Assembly: GCA_033558025.1 (NCBI GenBank) | Contig: JAUCEF010000011.1 | Span: 930,001-994,000 of the forward strand | Direction of reading: 5' to 3' | Source of the DNA: Phytophthora sp. 'mugwort' | Lineage: Eukaryota > Oomycota > Peronosporomycetes > Peronosporales > Peronosporaceae | Length of the DNA: 64,000 bases | In this document: piece after piece, positions 54,395 through 64,000 of the stretch | Layout: each line of letters opens with the position of its first letter | Position numbering within the stretch: position 1 is the stretch's first letter | The notes under the pieces: generated by a model | Database searches by the model: none | What the model saw: the letters and a program-made list of their open reading frames with translations, nothing else | What the model was told of the DNA's origin: nothing | Made by a program: the position numbers and the translations under genes

Positions 54395-55300
54395 ACTTCA
54401 AAGTGAATCAACAAAGAGGATTGAAGTGTTCAACTTTATTTTCATCAGTGATTATGGCTAGAATCTGCTTGTCCTTTTACGCAAGTAACTTCTTATGTGG
54501 ACATGAAATGTGCGGTTGCGAAGAGTGCCGTAATCGGGTCCGCAGAAACAGCACACCCTCGTGCCTGTTGAAAGTGGATCATTCTCAAGCTTGCGCTGTT
54601 CCTTGTTCTTCCACTACTTCTATCCTTAGCGCAGAACCAGCGGCGATTGCACATCTTGTCGCTCACCAGCATCTTGAGTCATAGAACGGGCACTCGAACG
54701 TCTTGAGGAGCACGCTTGGCACGATATTCGGCTCTAGCGCATGCCCTTGAACTCGAGGTAGCAATGGATGTGTGTAGTTGGTGGCGTTGTAGAATATACC
54801 ATGGTGAATTAAATCCCCTCGAAGATGATACAAAAGCCGACAGGATATTGCTCACCTTGTCCTTAGAGTCAACCCTTGACTCGAAGCAACCGCCGTCAGC
54901 TGCGTATTCTATTGCAAGGCGAAGATCATGCTGGCTGGAACACACCATTTGCGAGCCTCGGTCTTGCGAATTATCGGCGGATTGTCTAGGTGTGGCTCCT
55001 GCTCTCCACCGCCGGGCAGAGAGCGTAAGTAAAGAACGCTTGAGGAACCCATGCGCGAATCGATGCAGTTTGCGCTTTCGAGAAGCGCGCGCAGCCGCTC
55101 GACCATCCCCCCAGACGACGTGACCCTAGACTTGGCTCGGAATATATCGTTACCCTTCCCAGCCACCTTCTCGAAGACGGACTCGTAGGTACGAGACTTA
55201 GCGGGGTCGCAATGGTTGCTGTCAGAGAAATAATCTGGTGGCCCCGCACAAGTAGGCTCGTTCTCAGGTTGGACGCCATTCCAGAATTCAAACGAGGTCG
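54395..55300 (-). pseudogene. 2OG-Fe(II) oxygenase-like protein with C-terminal zinc-finger-like end, decayed
   Basis: From 55.29 kb down: frame 55166-54909 reads VTSSGGMVERLRALLESANC, LYLRSLPGGGEQEPHLDNPP and VPASMIFALQ; a later frame at about 54.78-54.83 kb reads RGDLIHHGIFYNATNYTH; then KTFECPFYDSRCW (54.7 kb), a broken Cys-x-x-Cys-like end. The H-L-D and distal H (GDLIHHG) with spacing near 100 residues is the H-x-D...H iron signature of 2OG dioxygenases, and the GDLIH..Y..NYR context supports it. Several frame changes. Conserved hypothetical proteins of this look occur in oomycetes as far as I know, but I cannot name the family. Confidence 0.45.
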
Positions 55301-55894
55301 CTACGTTGAGGCTTGCATAATTCCAAACCTATAGCGATTTGACTGATTCTTTGTAAGGGAACGGCGCTCTGGTGCGGGCACAACCAGACTAGGTATTATT
55401 GTTTGTATAGAGCTGGGACAGGCGTACTTGTGGTCAGAATATGCCCGCTCTATGCTCGTTTGTAGTCTTTCTCGTTTGTAGTCTTTCTCTGTCAGTCCCG
55501 AAATCGTATTCTAGCGCACGACAGTGTATTAATATTACTATTCAAAGTTTGGAAATCGAGCATTGCTTTTCATATATCAAGACACTGGGAACATTAGTAC
55601 GTGCTAGTGTATCCAAAACCTTACATGCAAACGGGTGATCACCATTTACGGACGTCATGGCATGGCCAATCAGAATAGCAAGATTGGTGGCCCTATCGAT
55701 ATTTTTTGTAAATGAAAAAGCGGCAGACGCCTCGGCTCCATTCACATAGCGGCGCTCAGCAACAATAGTCAAGGTCAGTCCACCCGGGCGGCCTCATAAA
55801 CCGGTCAGGGGCGGGTCATCCAACGCACAGACGCATATGCACGACGAACAGGTTGAAACAAGAGATTGTTCTGTTTTCTTAGGAATGCGGCAGC
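55301..55894. other. Gap before the nested transposon
   Basis: About 590 bases; no gene recognised. Confidence 0.35.
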
Positions 55895-56620
55895 ATGGAT
55901 ATCAGGCTAGACAGATATTTCAGCTTGTTAGGCTTAAAGACAAGAGAACCTAAGCGCAAGCTTATTTATGCGTGGAGAGCAAGGCGTGAAGAGCTCGAAG
56001 TGTTCTGTGCGGGCCCCAAGACTGTCAACCCCCAGTATCTACGCTCTTCTAATATTGCTTCAGTTATGTCGCTCGAGGCAAGGGTTGATCTTGTCGGCTG
56101 CACAAATATGTTGCGAAATGATGGCGTCCCCGTCAGCAGCTCCATGCTTTGTTTCAAGACGGTTGACATAGCTAAGGAGTATGGAATCGAAGGACTGAAG
56201 GCTTCATGGCATTGGCAAAGCGGGTTTTTTAGACGTCATCGGCTGAGCATGAGAGCCCGAACGCGCCAACGCCAATTGCACCGATCGATGCTGACACAAT
56301 AGCGCTCAACTTCGGTTTGAAAGTGCAGCATGAAAGATGCTAGAGGTGGGCATAAAGAAGTCCACAACGCAGATCAAACACGTAGATGTCAAGCTTGATC
56401 TATATTCAATAAATGTGTGTTGCAATATGCAGGCGTACCTTTTGAAATTTTACCTAAGCACACCGTCGCTCTACGCAATGAAAACACTGTCTGGGTCCGC
56501 CATGGTGGAAAGGTAAAGAGAGAGTTACCGTCGTACTACTTGCTGACTCAGACGGCGACAAGTGCTCCCCTTTTTAAATTTCAGGGTCGGTAGATCTACA
56601 GTTCCTGGCGACAACGAAAC
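55895..56620 (+). pseudogene. pogo/Tigger-like transposase, N-terminal part of an interrupted copy
   Basis: MDIRLDRYFSLLGLKTREPK at the left, an HTH-like region (GVPVSSSMLCFKTVDIAKEY, GLKASWHWQSGFFRRHRLSM) and, after stops, CVLQYAGVPFEILPKHTVAL with NTVWVRHGGKVKRELPSYYL (56.43-56.55 kb). The last two parts match the 43.4 kb pogo-like copy (FEYLPKSTVAT, ARTVWVRSTGEDKERLPACL). The C-terminal half continues at 58.36 kb beyond an inserted element. Confidence 0.7.
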
Positions 56621-56897
56621 AATTAGGCTCATTATTACTTACTCGGAATATGAGCGCTTTTCTTGTAATAGCCCAGATGCCTAGCAACTTCTTATGAAGC
56701 ACCGACATCATATTGAATGGTAGCAAATCCGTGACTACAAACAGTGTTAAACGAGACGGCTACACTTTTAGAGTGATTGCAGTGGTATATTTGGTAAAGA
56801 TGTTCTATCTACCCGAATGCTACCTCGAGTCTTGCTTCTCCGCGCGCCGATATCAAAACTGGGTCATGTCGTCACTGCAATCCTCGCTACCCCCAAC

Positions 56898-57960
56898 CTA
56901 AACTGAGCTCGACATGCTTGTACGGCGCCGATAGGCAGTTCGGAGCCTCGCCTCTTGGTTGGCTTGGTAGCGTTTTCTTTTCTTCATCTTCTTTTCCAAG
57001 TTTTTGTCACCGATTTCGCATAGGCGAGCGTCGTACTTATTGAAGTCAGTGCCATCAATGTCGCGAAGATGCCGCAGTCTAATGTTCATGTTCGTAAGAG
57101 CGACACACGCACGGAAATATAGATCATAAGATGCCTCGTCAAACTTCCATTGTCTGAGCAGATTCTCCAAAGCGTTTTCAGTCTCCCGAAGCAATTCTCG
57201 AAGAGTATTGCTCTAATCAATCCTTGGTACCCTTTATCGACGAGTACAGCCCACTCGTTCGGGTAGGTTTGATTCTGCCGGCCGTCGTCGCGCAGGTTGG
57301 CGTCCTCGGCGTGTTTACGCAGAGCTCGTGAATGAAAAGCAGCGTTACCTCGGAAGATCTCAGCATCATGCGTGCTGCTCCCGTATGGTCCGTACTGTTG
57401 ATCGCGATTCCGTTCAGAAGCACCGACACTTCAACTTTGAAGCCGTATAGGTGATGTTTACCACTATAGTAGCGCAGGGTCTCACTCATATTTCCGCTAG
57501 GTTTGTTAGATTGCTGGAACGTAACGTCCGTAGCGTAGCGGGCGTACGGAAAGTTATGGAACGCATATCAAGAACGGATAATCTTGTCCAGCGTCCACCG
57601 ATCGTTCGCCGCCTCCACAAACCTCTCGTGTAGGAACGGCGAGATGACATCCATGAACTTTCGGACCATTTTCTGGAAGGTAGATGGCGGGATCTTGAAA
57701 ACGCGGGCGCCAGTGTCACATTTACCGGGGGGTGCAGCAAGCTGAGTGTCATAAGGAAGACATATCGAGCAGCGTAGCGGCACTTCTTACTGCGACCCAC
57801 GTTCCAGTGGCCTTTGACGTATAGACTGACAGGCTCCCAAGCCGCTCGAACTCTTCGGGTGCAAAATTGGTAAATTTGAGGACCCCGTCTGGGCCCTCGG
57901 CTCGCACGCACAGCTCGTAGATAGACGCCACGGTTCCCGCGGCGGCGCCATCCTCGTCGT
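56898..57960 (-). pseudogene. DDE_4 (Harbinger/IS5-like) transposase, decayed
   Basis: From 57.93 kb down: GVLKFTNFAPEEFERLGSLS, a middle part FKIPPSTFQKMVRKFMDVIS (57568-57783), RYYSGKHHLYGFKVEVSVLL with IAINSTDHTGAARMM (57217-57489, the DDE_4 core), and ENLLRQWKFDEASYDLYFRA then CVALTNMNIRLRHLRDIDGT (56898-57194), the usual end. Broken by two or three frame changes. It sits between the two halves of a pogo-like transposase. Confidence 0.75.
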
Positions 57961-58329
57961 CGGCATCGTTTCGGTTGTTATGAAGACAACCTGGGCGATG
58001 TTGGCCTTGCGTCGTTCGTCGTGCTCGAAAAGATCAGCGGTTGAAGCACGAAAGTCTGCTTCATCGAGTGTTTCGGGGTTAGAATCTTGGCGGTTTGTGG
58101 CTCATGACATGTCGAGCTTGTAGTATATGCAGCGAAATTCGAAATGGCCCCCGCAACTGCTTAAAACCTCCTCCACTAGCTCAGCTAGCGCCAAGGGCGT
58201 ACAATGACAACCACTCTTTCGCATGCAATACATGGATATGTATGGATTGCAAATCATTATATAGGTGCTATGCCAGCCTCTAATGCAACATCTCGAATTT
58301 TCTGCCGTGCTTCTCGAATTCTAGAAGAG

Positions 58330-58765
58330 CGTGTGTAAGCATACCCCGTATGTTTTCCTCAGCTCTAATAGAAAAAGGGTCGTGGTTTTGGTGTTCGCAT
58401 CCGGAAAGAAGCTGAGCGGATCATGATGAGAACCGGCATGGCGTTGTATGGGACCCGACAGCTTGGTGGAACTCGGACGTGCATATGGAGTTTCTTAGTA
58501 GATCACTCGGGAACCGACCTCGGCCATGGTAGCCTGTGATGCTACTGGCAGACGAATTTAGCCCACTTGGGGGGTGGCATTGAGACCTAAGCGCTCTCGG
58601 TCGACGTGCATCTACTGAAAGTGCCTTCTTCTTGCACCTGAACTGCCCAACCAGCCGACATTGCCCTGAAAAGACCGTTCAAGAGGGATCTACGAAGTGC
58701 ATAGGTAGAGGAACTTCAGGCACAGCTGCGCAAATGCAGAGGCGCACCTGGCGCATAAAAGCTTA
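58330..58765 (+). pseudogene. pogo/Tigger-like transposase, C-terminal part of the interrupted copy
   Basis: KKGRGFGVRIRKEAERIMMR, then after a frame change TAWWNSDVHMEFLSRSLGNR with PVMLLADEF (second Asp), then VPSSCTPVCQPADIALKRPF in pieces. The counterpart at 43.6-43.95 kb reads RHGLGRQLWRKLKP, WWNEG, LLLLDEFSGHW and TGLCQPADVAW in the same order. Confidence 0.65.
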
Positions 58766-59330
58766 AGGCGCCTAACCTATCAACTGTCTCCTATTAAGTG
58801 AAGAGAGCTGGGATAACCTGCCACGTGCAACCATAATAATGGCTTCAAAACGACACGCATTTTTATTACGCCTCTTCCGACGACTGACGAATCTTGCCTG
58901 CAACTGGCACCAATTGATCCAATGCCGATCGACGCCTTTGTGACCCTCGAACTGCGAATCTGGTTAAAGACGCCGGGAGCGACGTATCCTCTGACGACGA
59001 TCTCGGTGAAGGCGGCGAAGAAGACCATCTGTAGCCGATCAGGGATTAAATGTAGCTGGTGTGAACTTGAGGTCCAGTGCGACAGCCGTTCTGGATCAGA
59101 ACGCCAGGTAAGTAAAGGTAAGCGTGCATATTATGTTATTAACGATATATATATATATATATTGGGCGTGCAGAAGGGAGAGATGACAAGGTACAGGACA
59201 CAGGACAGGGAAGACCTGGCGTCTGACGAAGCCAAGGCATCCACACAAGCCCCCCCCCCCCCAAAGCTTCTCGGCCGCAGACTCAAACCCAGGGTTGCGC
59301 GAAATAGCAGCATCAGCTGCGAGGTAGTTT
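58766..59330. other. Gap with AT microsatellite and C run
   Basis: About 560 bases with an (AT)n repeat at 59144-59162 and an 11-base C run near 59252. The frame 58922-59362 has no known domain. Confidence 0.4.
59144..59162. repeat. (AT)n microsatellite
   Basis: About nine AT units in a row. Confidence 0.9.
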
Positions 59331-60180
59331 TTGAGCTCAATAAGCTTCACTCATCATTTTAAAGGCCTCGTGAACAGTGCCAATGTGCTGTCCTGCTTTT
59401 TGCGAGTCGGTCGTGATACTCTTAGAGTTTTGAGAAAAGGCATGATCGCTTAATATGCTCCGAGTCCGCACGGCAAATCGTGTCGATGTCGTCTAGTTGT
59501 CTTGCCTGATCGTCGAGACGCAAAAATGCCGGAGCATGTTGTAAATTGACGACCGCCCCATGGCATTGCGTTTGAATGGGGTGAGCAACGTCAAATCGCA
59601 AAGAGCTCCAGCAGCCTTGAGGTTTCACTGCTGCCAAATGACTTTGCCCACTCGTGCAATGGAGTTCTCGACAGTAGGCCGCCGTGCAAGATATGCCTTT
59701 ACGGCAAGGTTAAGCTTATGCCACCCGCACACCATAATTTATACCTTCATCAAATCCGCCAACGCCTTGTTCGTCGAACAGCTGTCACCAATGACGACAG
59801 CCTGTAACGTAATCGATTTCCAGTAGTGTCAAGCACCGCTTCCAGCAGCGCATACTGCTCGTCGCAGTGTACGCCTTTTCGTTTTGGTGCGGGGAATAAC
59901 CAAGCAGAACCTCATAAAACATACCTTTCTCCATGAACGTGGCGATGATTCCGATGTAGTGCGTCGAGAAGTCCGTCCGACCGTCCAGCATTTTACCGAA
60001 GAAGGAGGGCAGCGTTTCTTTGATTTTTGATTCGACCAAAGGGAACAGGTGCGTGGTGTACATCACGATGATGTTGCTGCGAACAGGGTCGAGCAGGGCA
60101 TTCGCCTGAGTCAAGGGGTTGTCCACCTCCGATAGTGGCATGCCTCGCATGACGAGTCACTCAATCCACCGAAAAACAGA
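59331..60180 (-). pseudogene. hAT-family transposase fragment
   Basis: 60150-59785 reads RGMPLSEVDNPLTQANALLD, matching the ALAEVDNPLTR block of the other two hAT copies, then TLPSFFGKMLDGRTDFSTHY (DDE first-Asp region) and, after a shift, VVIGDSCSTNKALADLMKV and GWHKLNLAVKAYLARRPTVE (59.66-59.8 kb). The dimerisation end is missing. A third, more distant member of the family. Confidence 0.65.
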
Positions 60181-61090
60181 TACCGAGACGATATTTAGTT
60201 TTCCCTCTCGAAACCGAGCTGGTTTGCTTGATCTTTCTTGGCCTGGGCAAACTTCTCCATTAATCGTGCCCAACACAACTGATGATGTTATTTCTCAGGT
60301 TGGAATACACGGTTTTCCACGTCCTTTTGGGCTTGGACGGGCTCTTGCTGCACTGATACGCCGCCGCTACCCCGGCAATGCCGACGTCGAGAAAAACAGC
60401 ATATCCGCTGGAATGCTGCTGGTAAAGAACGAGTGCTTGCTTCGGGCTATAACAAACGACGTTAAGGTAGTTTCTGGGGCGTGTTGAAGTGCACAGGTAG
60501 TTGCAAAAGGCAGAATGAAAAGCGGGAGGATACTGGGGTGTTCGAGCGGGCGAGCAGACTCAGGGGATCGCTTGGCTACGCAACAACCGTCGAGTCTCGA
60601 ACGATTAGGCATCGAGCCAGCAACAGCTTCACTAATTTTGCTAAACACCGGCTAGGCGTAGGGAATAGTAAGAATTGCAGTGTTGATGGGCGCATCGATA
60701 TGTATTGCAATGCCGGTCGAGCTTGCAGTATGGCATTGCGAGTAGTGTTGGTCATTGTCGACATCTGCAAGACATTGTGGGTCATCAGTGTTGAGCTGCT
60801 CAACGATGTCCTGGGAAAGGGGTACCCTCAGTTAGCCGTGATAGGGACGCCCGATCACCAACCAGGGGGAGTAAGCATTTCGATCGTATGAAATCGACAA
60901 GGCACAGGAAGTCTTTTGATGTCATTAATAGGGGCTTCGTCTTCTTTAAAAACGATCTATAAGGGGATATTGCTGCGGACTTAAAGCATAAGAATGATAT
61001 TCCCTTATGCGGCTGGTGTGCAGTCTAAATGACAGGGCAGCCCATCCTGGTCTATCAACGTGGTCGAGATTCGACACTCGGATAACCACT
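60181..61090. other. Gap upstream of the SET remnant
   Basis: About 900 bases; frames without recognised domain (60119-60487; 60481-60891). Contains repeat copy 1 (60946-61049). Confidence 0.35.
60946..61049 (+). repeat. Direct repeat copy 1, upstream of SET-domain remnant
   Basis: GATCTATAAGGGGATATTGC ... GGGCAGCCCATCCTGGT is similar (about three quarters identical by eye) to 63785-63891. Followed within about 50 bp by the SET-domain remnant. Could be the 5' end or promoter part of a repeat family. Confidence 0.65.
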
Positions 61091-61095
61091 AGAGG

Positions 61096-61673
61096 AATGG
61101 CGTTCTCTTTAGGCCCAGTGCGCTGGTGTGGCTGTCGGTTTCAGTGCCACCGGAAAAGGTGCCCTAACGCACTCAGCAGCATCTTTTGCGAAACAACAAC
61201 CGTACCAACATCAAGTACTGCGGAAATCGACTGTGAAGTGTAGACGAACGTCATCTGGCAAAGAAGATCTCGGCTATTCTGTGTTTTCAACTCTGGATAT
61301 TGCCGAAGGAACCATTGTATCTGAATACGTGGGTGTGTTAACTACGCACGACTACAGCAAAGACAAGAATAAGTCCGTGTCTACAGTGTTGAGCTCGCGG
61401 CGCGGTCATCGCGTAAAAAGGTAAAGCTGTGGACTGGTGTGCGCGGCTGTGGGTCGATCGAAGGTTTGTTACCCGTTCTTGCGATTTCAATTGCATGATC
61501 TGCGAGGACACGTCCGTCGCTACATTGCGGTGACTGTTGTCGCCATTGATGATATTGCTGCAGGAACGGAAATTTTTGTGTACTATGGAGTCGAGCTCTG
61601 GTCACGTGCACGTGTTGTGCCGACAACTACCACAATAAATAGAACGTTACGCTTAGGGCCCATAAAACGATGA
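61096..61673 (+). pseudogene. SET-domain lysine methyltransferase remnant (pre-SET-like Cys region + split SET)
   Basis: Frame pieces: WCGCRFQCHRKRCPNALSSI with FCET (a C-x-C...C...C cluster as before SET domains), then SSGKEDLGYSVFSTLDIAEG with TIVSEYVGVLTTHDY (SET N-terminal G-x-S/G-V-F and EYVG motifs), then after a gap HDLRGHVRRYIAVTVVAIDD with IAAGTEIFVYYGVELW (SET C-terminal IxxGTEIxxxYG motif). The N-H-x-x-x-P-N cofactor segment between the two is missing, and frames differ, so no activity is expected. SET proteins of this kind methylate histone lysines; in oomycetes copies are often found next to transposons (my recollection, not shown here). Confidence 0.7.
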
Positions 61674-63784
61674 CAAATGAAAATCGCGGCGCTCCATGGT
61701 AATCTGCACTACATTTGCGAGTCGTAGCACTCGGTCATGATATGTAAAAGTGATTAATTGTGGGTTTTAATTACTGTGGGGCGTAATTTGCAACGAGGCT
61801 AGTCACTGTGTTCGTTGCATGCACGCTTGTTGTGGTCACGCTGGTGACATTGTGCACGATGGTGCATGGATCCACATCCTTCTTCGCGGCACTCTATCTT
61901 CGGGCGGTTTACCCTTTTCACGTAACGTGCTGGTAGCCATGTCGGGTTGTGCGATACTTAACTGTCGAGGGGAATAAATACTGTTTGACGTAGGAATGCT
62001 GCAGCGTATTCCGGTACCTTGTAGCTGTGCTGGAGCTTTGCTTCTGGTGGAGCTTATCCACTGAGGATGTAAGAACCAAACGGTGCTCCTTCCATCGATC
62101 TGCATTCTCCGATCATTTGAAGCACTCGCCAACAGAACTACCCCACATGGCTGGAATAGATGTGTATGGGTGCAAATGCCGCATTCGTTTGACTAGCTGG
62201 GTGCCGAAGACACCCTCCACAAATTGGAAGTTCGCCAACCGTACAGCGGAACTACACCAACACTAGCAAAGACGCAGCAGCGCGCAGGTGGGACCCCACC
62301 TAGATACTCCGTCACACCAACGCCTAGTTCAATCTCAATCCAGTTAGGTCGGTTTTGTACAGGTCTTCCGTTTCAGCACAATGTAGAGCGCCATCAACCT
62401 GCGTGAAATTCCAGAAACGTGCCAACATATTTCAAATGATGTCTAAAGTGCTGAACTTTAGGTTGAGATTCAACTCGCTGCAACGATATATGCGCGGCCC
62501 TTCGGTTTTAAAGCATTTGAACTTCAGTGAAGTTGTACTCTTGGGCCATCAACTTCGAGAAAACTAACTGTAGCTGTCGATATCTTCAACCTCCACTAAT
62601 CCAAACGCAGTCGTGATGTTTTGTCCAGACCAACTAAATATTCTGCGTTCAGCTGTAAGATGGACACTTGGAATGACTGCAGTCAACTTCACAGGCAGAC
62701 TACGCGTCACGACCGCGCCTGCAAACACTTTCACAATCACGATTGCGCGCTTGAAGTATAATCTTTTTCAGCTGTATCTACAGATCCTGGGTTCAACTGA
62801 CGAATGGAGGGGGGTTATCCTGGCATTGTTTTGGTAGGATAGAGCGAGATCTTCATCACCAACATCGCTAAGGTGCTATCGAGCTCGGTATAGCTTCCGG
62901 CGTTTCGTAATCAGCGATATTCCATCGCGAACCTGAATCTAACTCGTCAGGATCCTGCTGGTATCGTGCAATCTGCACGAACAGCGTTCACAAAGGTAGG
63001 AAGCTCAGCAATTTGACTTGTGGGATTGGCACTAGATACGCAGTCCACGTGTTCCTCTTCGAATGAAGAGGTATACCTAGTCCCGTAAGTGTTGTCGGCG
63101 CGACGCTTCCGGTAAACTCGAATACCGAAGCTGCAGTCATCTGATGTATAGTCAATGAAGCGGTGCATACTACTTCGCTGCGTGACCTTCATCGCTTCTC
63201 CTTGATCAAACGCGTAGCCTTGGACAGCATGCGAACAGACTCGAACACCTTGCCTACCCGTAGAGCCTACTTTCCACGTTCATGGACACTTAACAAAGGA
63301 AATACTAGGCGCATTGACTCTCTTTGAAGCCAATTAACCGCATTACAGCAAGGCCGCTTCCCCAAGTTAAGCCTGAAATAGGTCAGACCAAATGTGAATC
63401 AGACTAGTTACTGCTGAATTAATTTTTACTTAGAACTAATAAGTACGGGGTTTCTGTTGCCGCATTTATCCGTCGTTGTCTGTAGGCCTGTTTCGTTTAC
63501 GGTGCAGGCTAATTACTGTGACCACTGTAGCATGCTAAAGTTAAATGAGAAACGCTTCCTTAGGCAACATATCTCAGCAGAACGGAGAAGAATCTGGCTC
63601 ACACGATTGTGCCTCCGGCGCGTCAAAACAGTCTACTGTGTCGAGATTTCAACTCCACGGTCCAGCTCAACGGTTTCTGGGAAACGGTCATCCGTCGGTT
63701 AACCGGGATAGCGACGCGCGATCACCGAAGAGGAGACGATCGCACAGGAACTCTTCGAGCGCCTTAACAATGGCTTGGTGATCC
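61674..63784. other. Non-coding stretch towards the right edge
   Basis: About 2.1 kb without a recognised gene; short frames only (for example 61836-62132 and 62947-63192 on the minus strand, 63457-63781 on the plus strand, the last ending with a basic-Ser segment SPKRRRSHRNSSS). Confidence 0.35.
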
Positions 63785-63891
63785 TTAAAATATAAGGATC
63801 TATAAAGGGGTATTGCTGTGGAAATAAAGCACAATGGTGATACTCCGTTATGTGGCTGCTGTGCAGGCTGAACGACAGCGCAGCCCCTCAT
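63785..63891 (+). repeat. Direct repeat copy 2
   Basis: GATCTATAAAGGGGTATTGC ... CAGCGCAGCCCCTCATGGG, in the same orientation as copy 1 at 60946-61049. What follows is cut by the window edge. Confidence 0.65.
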
Positions 63892-64000
63892 GGGTGTTTT
63901 CTTAACTAGGTATAGAATTTTTACCTGTCGGCGAAAGCACCAAAAAGTAACCTTTTTTTGCCTCAGCAGCCTTACTATTGTACCCAAGTTGGTCGGTGAA

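Noticed and set aside
1..64000. CRISPR arrays, prokaryotic operons, rRNA genes, RXLR-type secreted effectors
   Set aside because: No regular spaced repeats, Shine-Dalgarno-led operons, rRNA sequence, or signal peptide followed by RXLR-EER or LFLAK was seen.

Overview
The window looks like nuclear DNA of an oomycete, most likely Phytophthora or a close relative. The host genes have short GT-AG introns (about 60-85 bp). The recognisable proteins are ordinary eukaryotic ones (eRF1, ATG7, AMP-forming acyl-CoA ligases), and the rest is dominated by decayed transposons (Ty3/gypsy, Ty1/copia, hAT, pogo/Tigger, piggyBac-like and PIF/Harbinger-like). The species assignment is inference from gene style and transposon mix; no marker gene fixes it.

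Layout. 1-7.7 kb is a gene island: the 3' end of an eRF1 gene, a multidomain IQ-WW-EF-hand-FKBP protein, two very small cysteine-rich genes with a decayed extra copy, and a three-exon ATG7 gene on the minus strand. 8-34 kb is a transposon graveyard: a broken gypsy element with a hAT element next to or inside it, a second hAT, a pogo-like element, a second gypsy-type gag region, an AT-rich insert carrying a broken fragment of mitochondrial cox2 (a NUMT), a decayed unrecognised host-like gene and a Harbinger remnant. 34.2-42.7 kb is a second gene island with two acyl-CoA ligase (4CL-like) paralogues and three minus-strand cysteine-rich mini-genes. 43-64 kb is again mostly dead transposons, plus remnants of a SET-domain methyltransferase and of a 2OG-oxygenase-like protein.

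The most interesting feature is the second island. Each ligase gene is followed tail-to-tail, at about 270 bp, by a cysteine-rich mini-gene, which suggests duplication of a two-gene module. The mini-proteins (71-89 aa) share an N-terminal Met-Cys, a Cys-cluster core and a conserved V-x-V-x-P-V element, and a divergent relative lies at 3.3 kb. The two ligases differ at the N-terminus: one has an Arg-rich presequence suggesting mitochondria, the other starts Met-Gly-Asn-Cys, a dual-acylation signal suggesting a membrane. The second copy also carries a homopolymer frameshift. Whether the mini-proteins and ligases work together is not shown by the sequence.

All reading was by eye from six-frame translation. 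Exon borders of the host genes were checked by phase and by paralogue or family comparison. Boundaries of transposon remnants are approximate.
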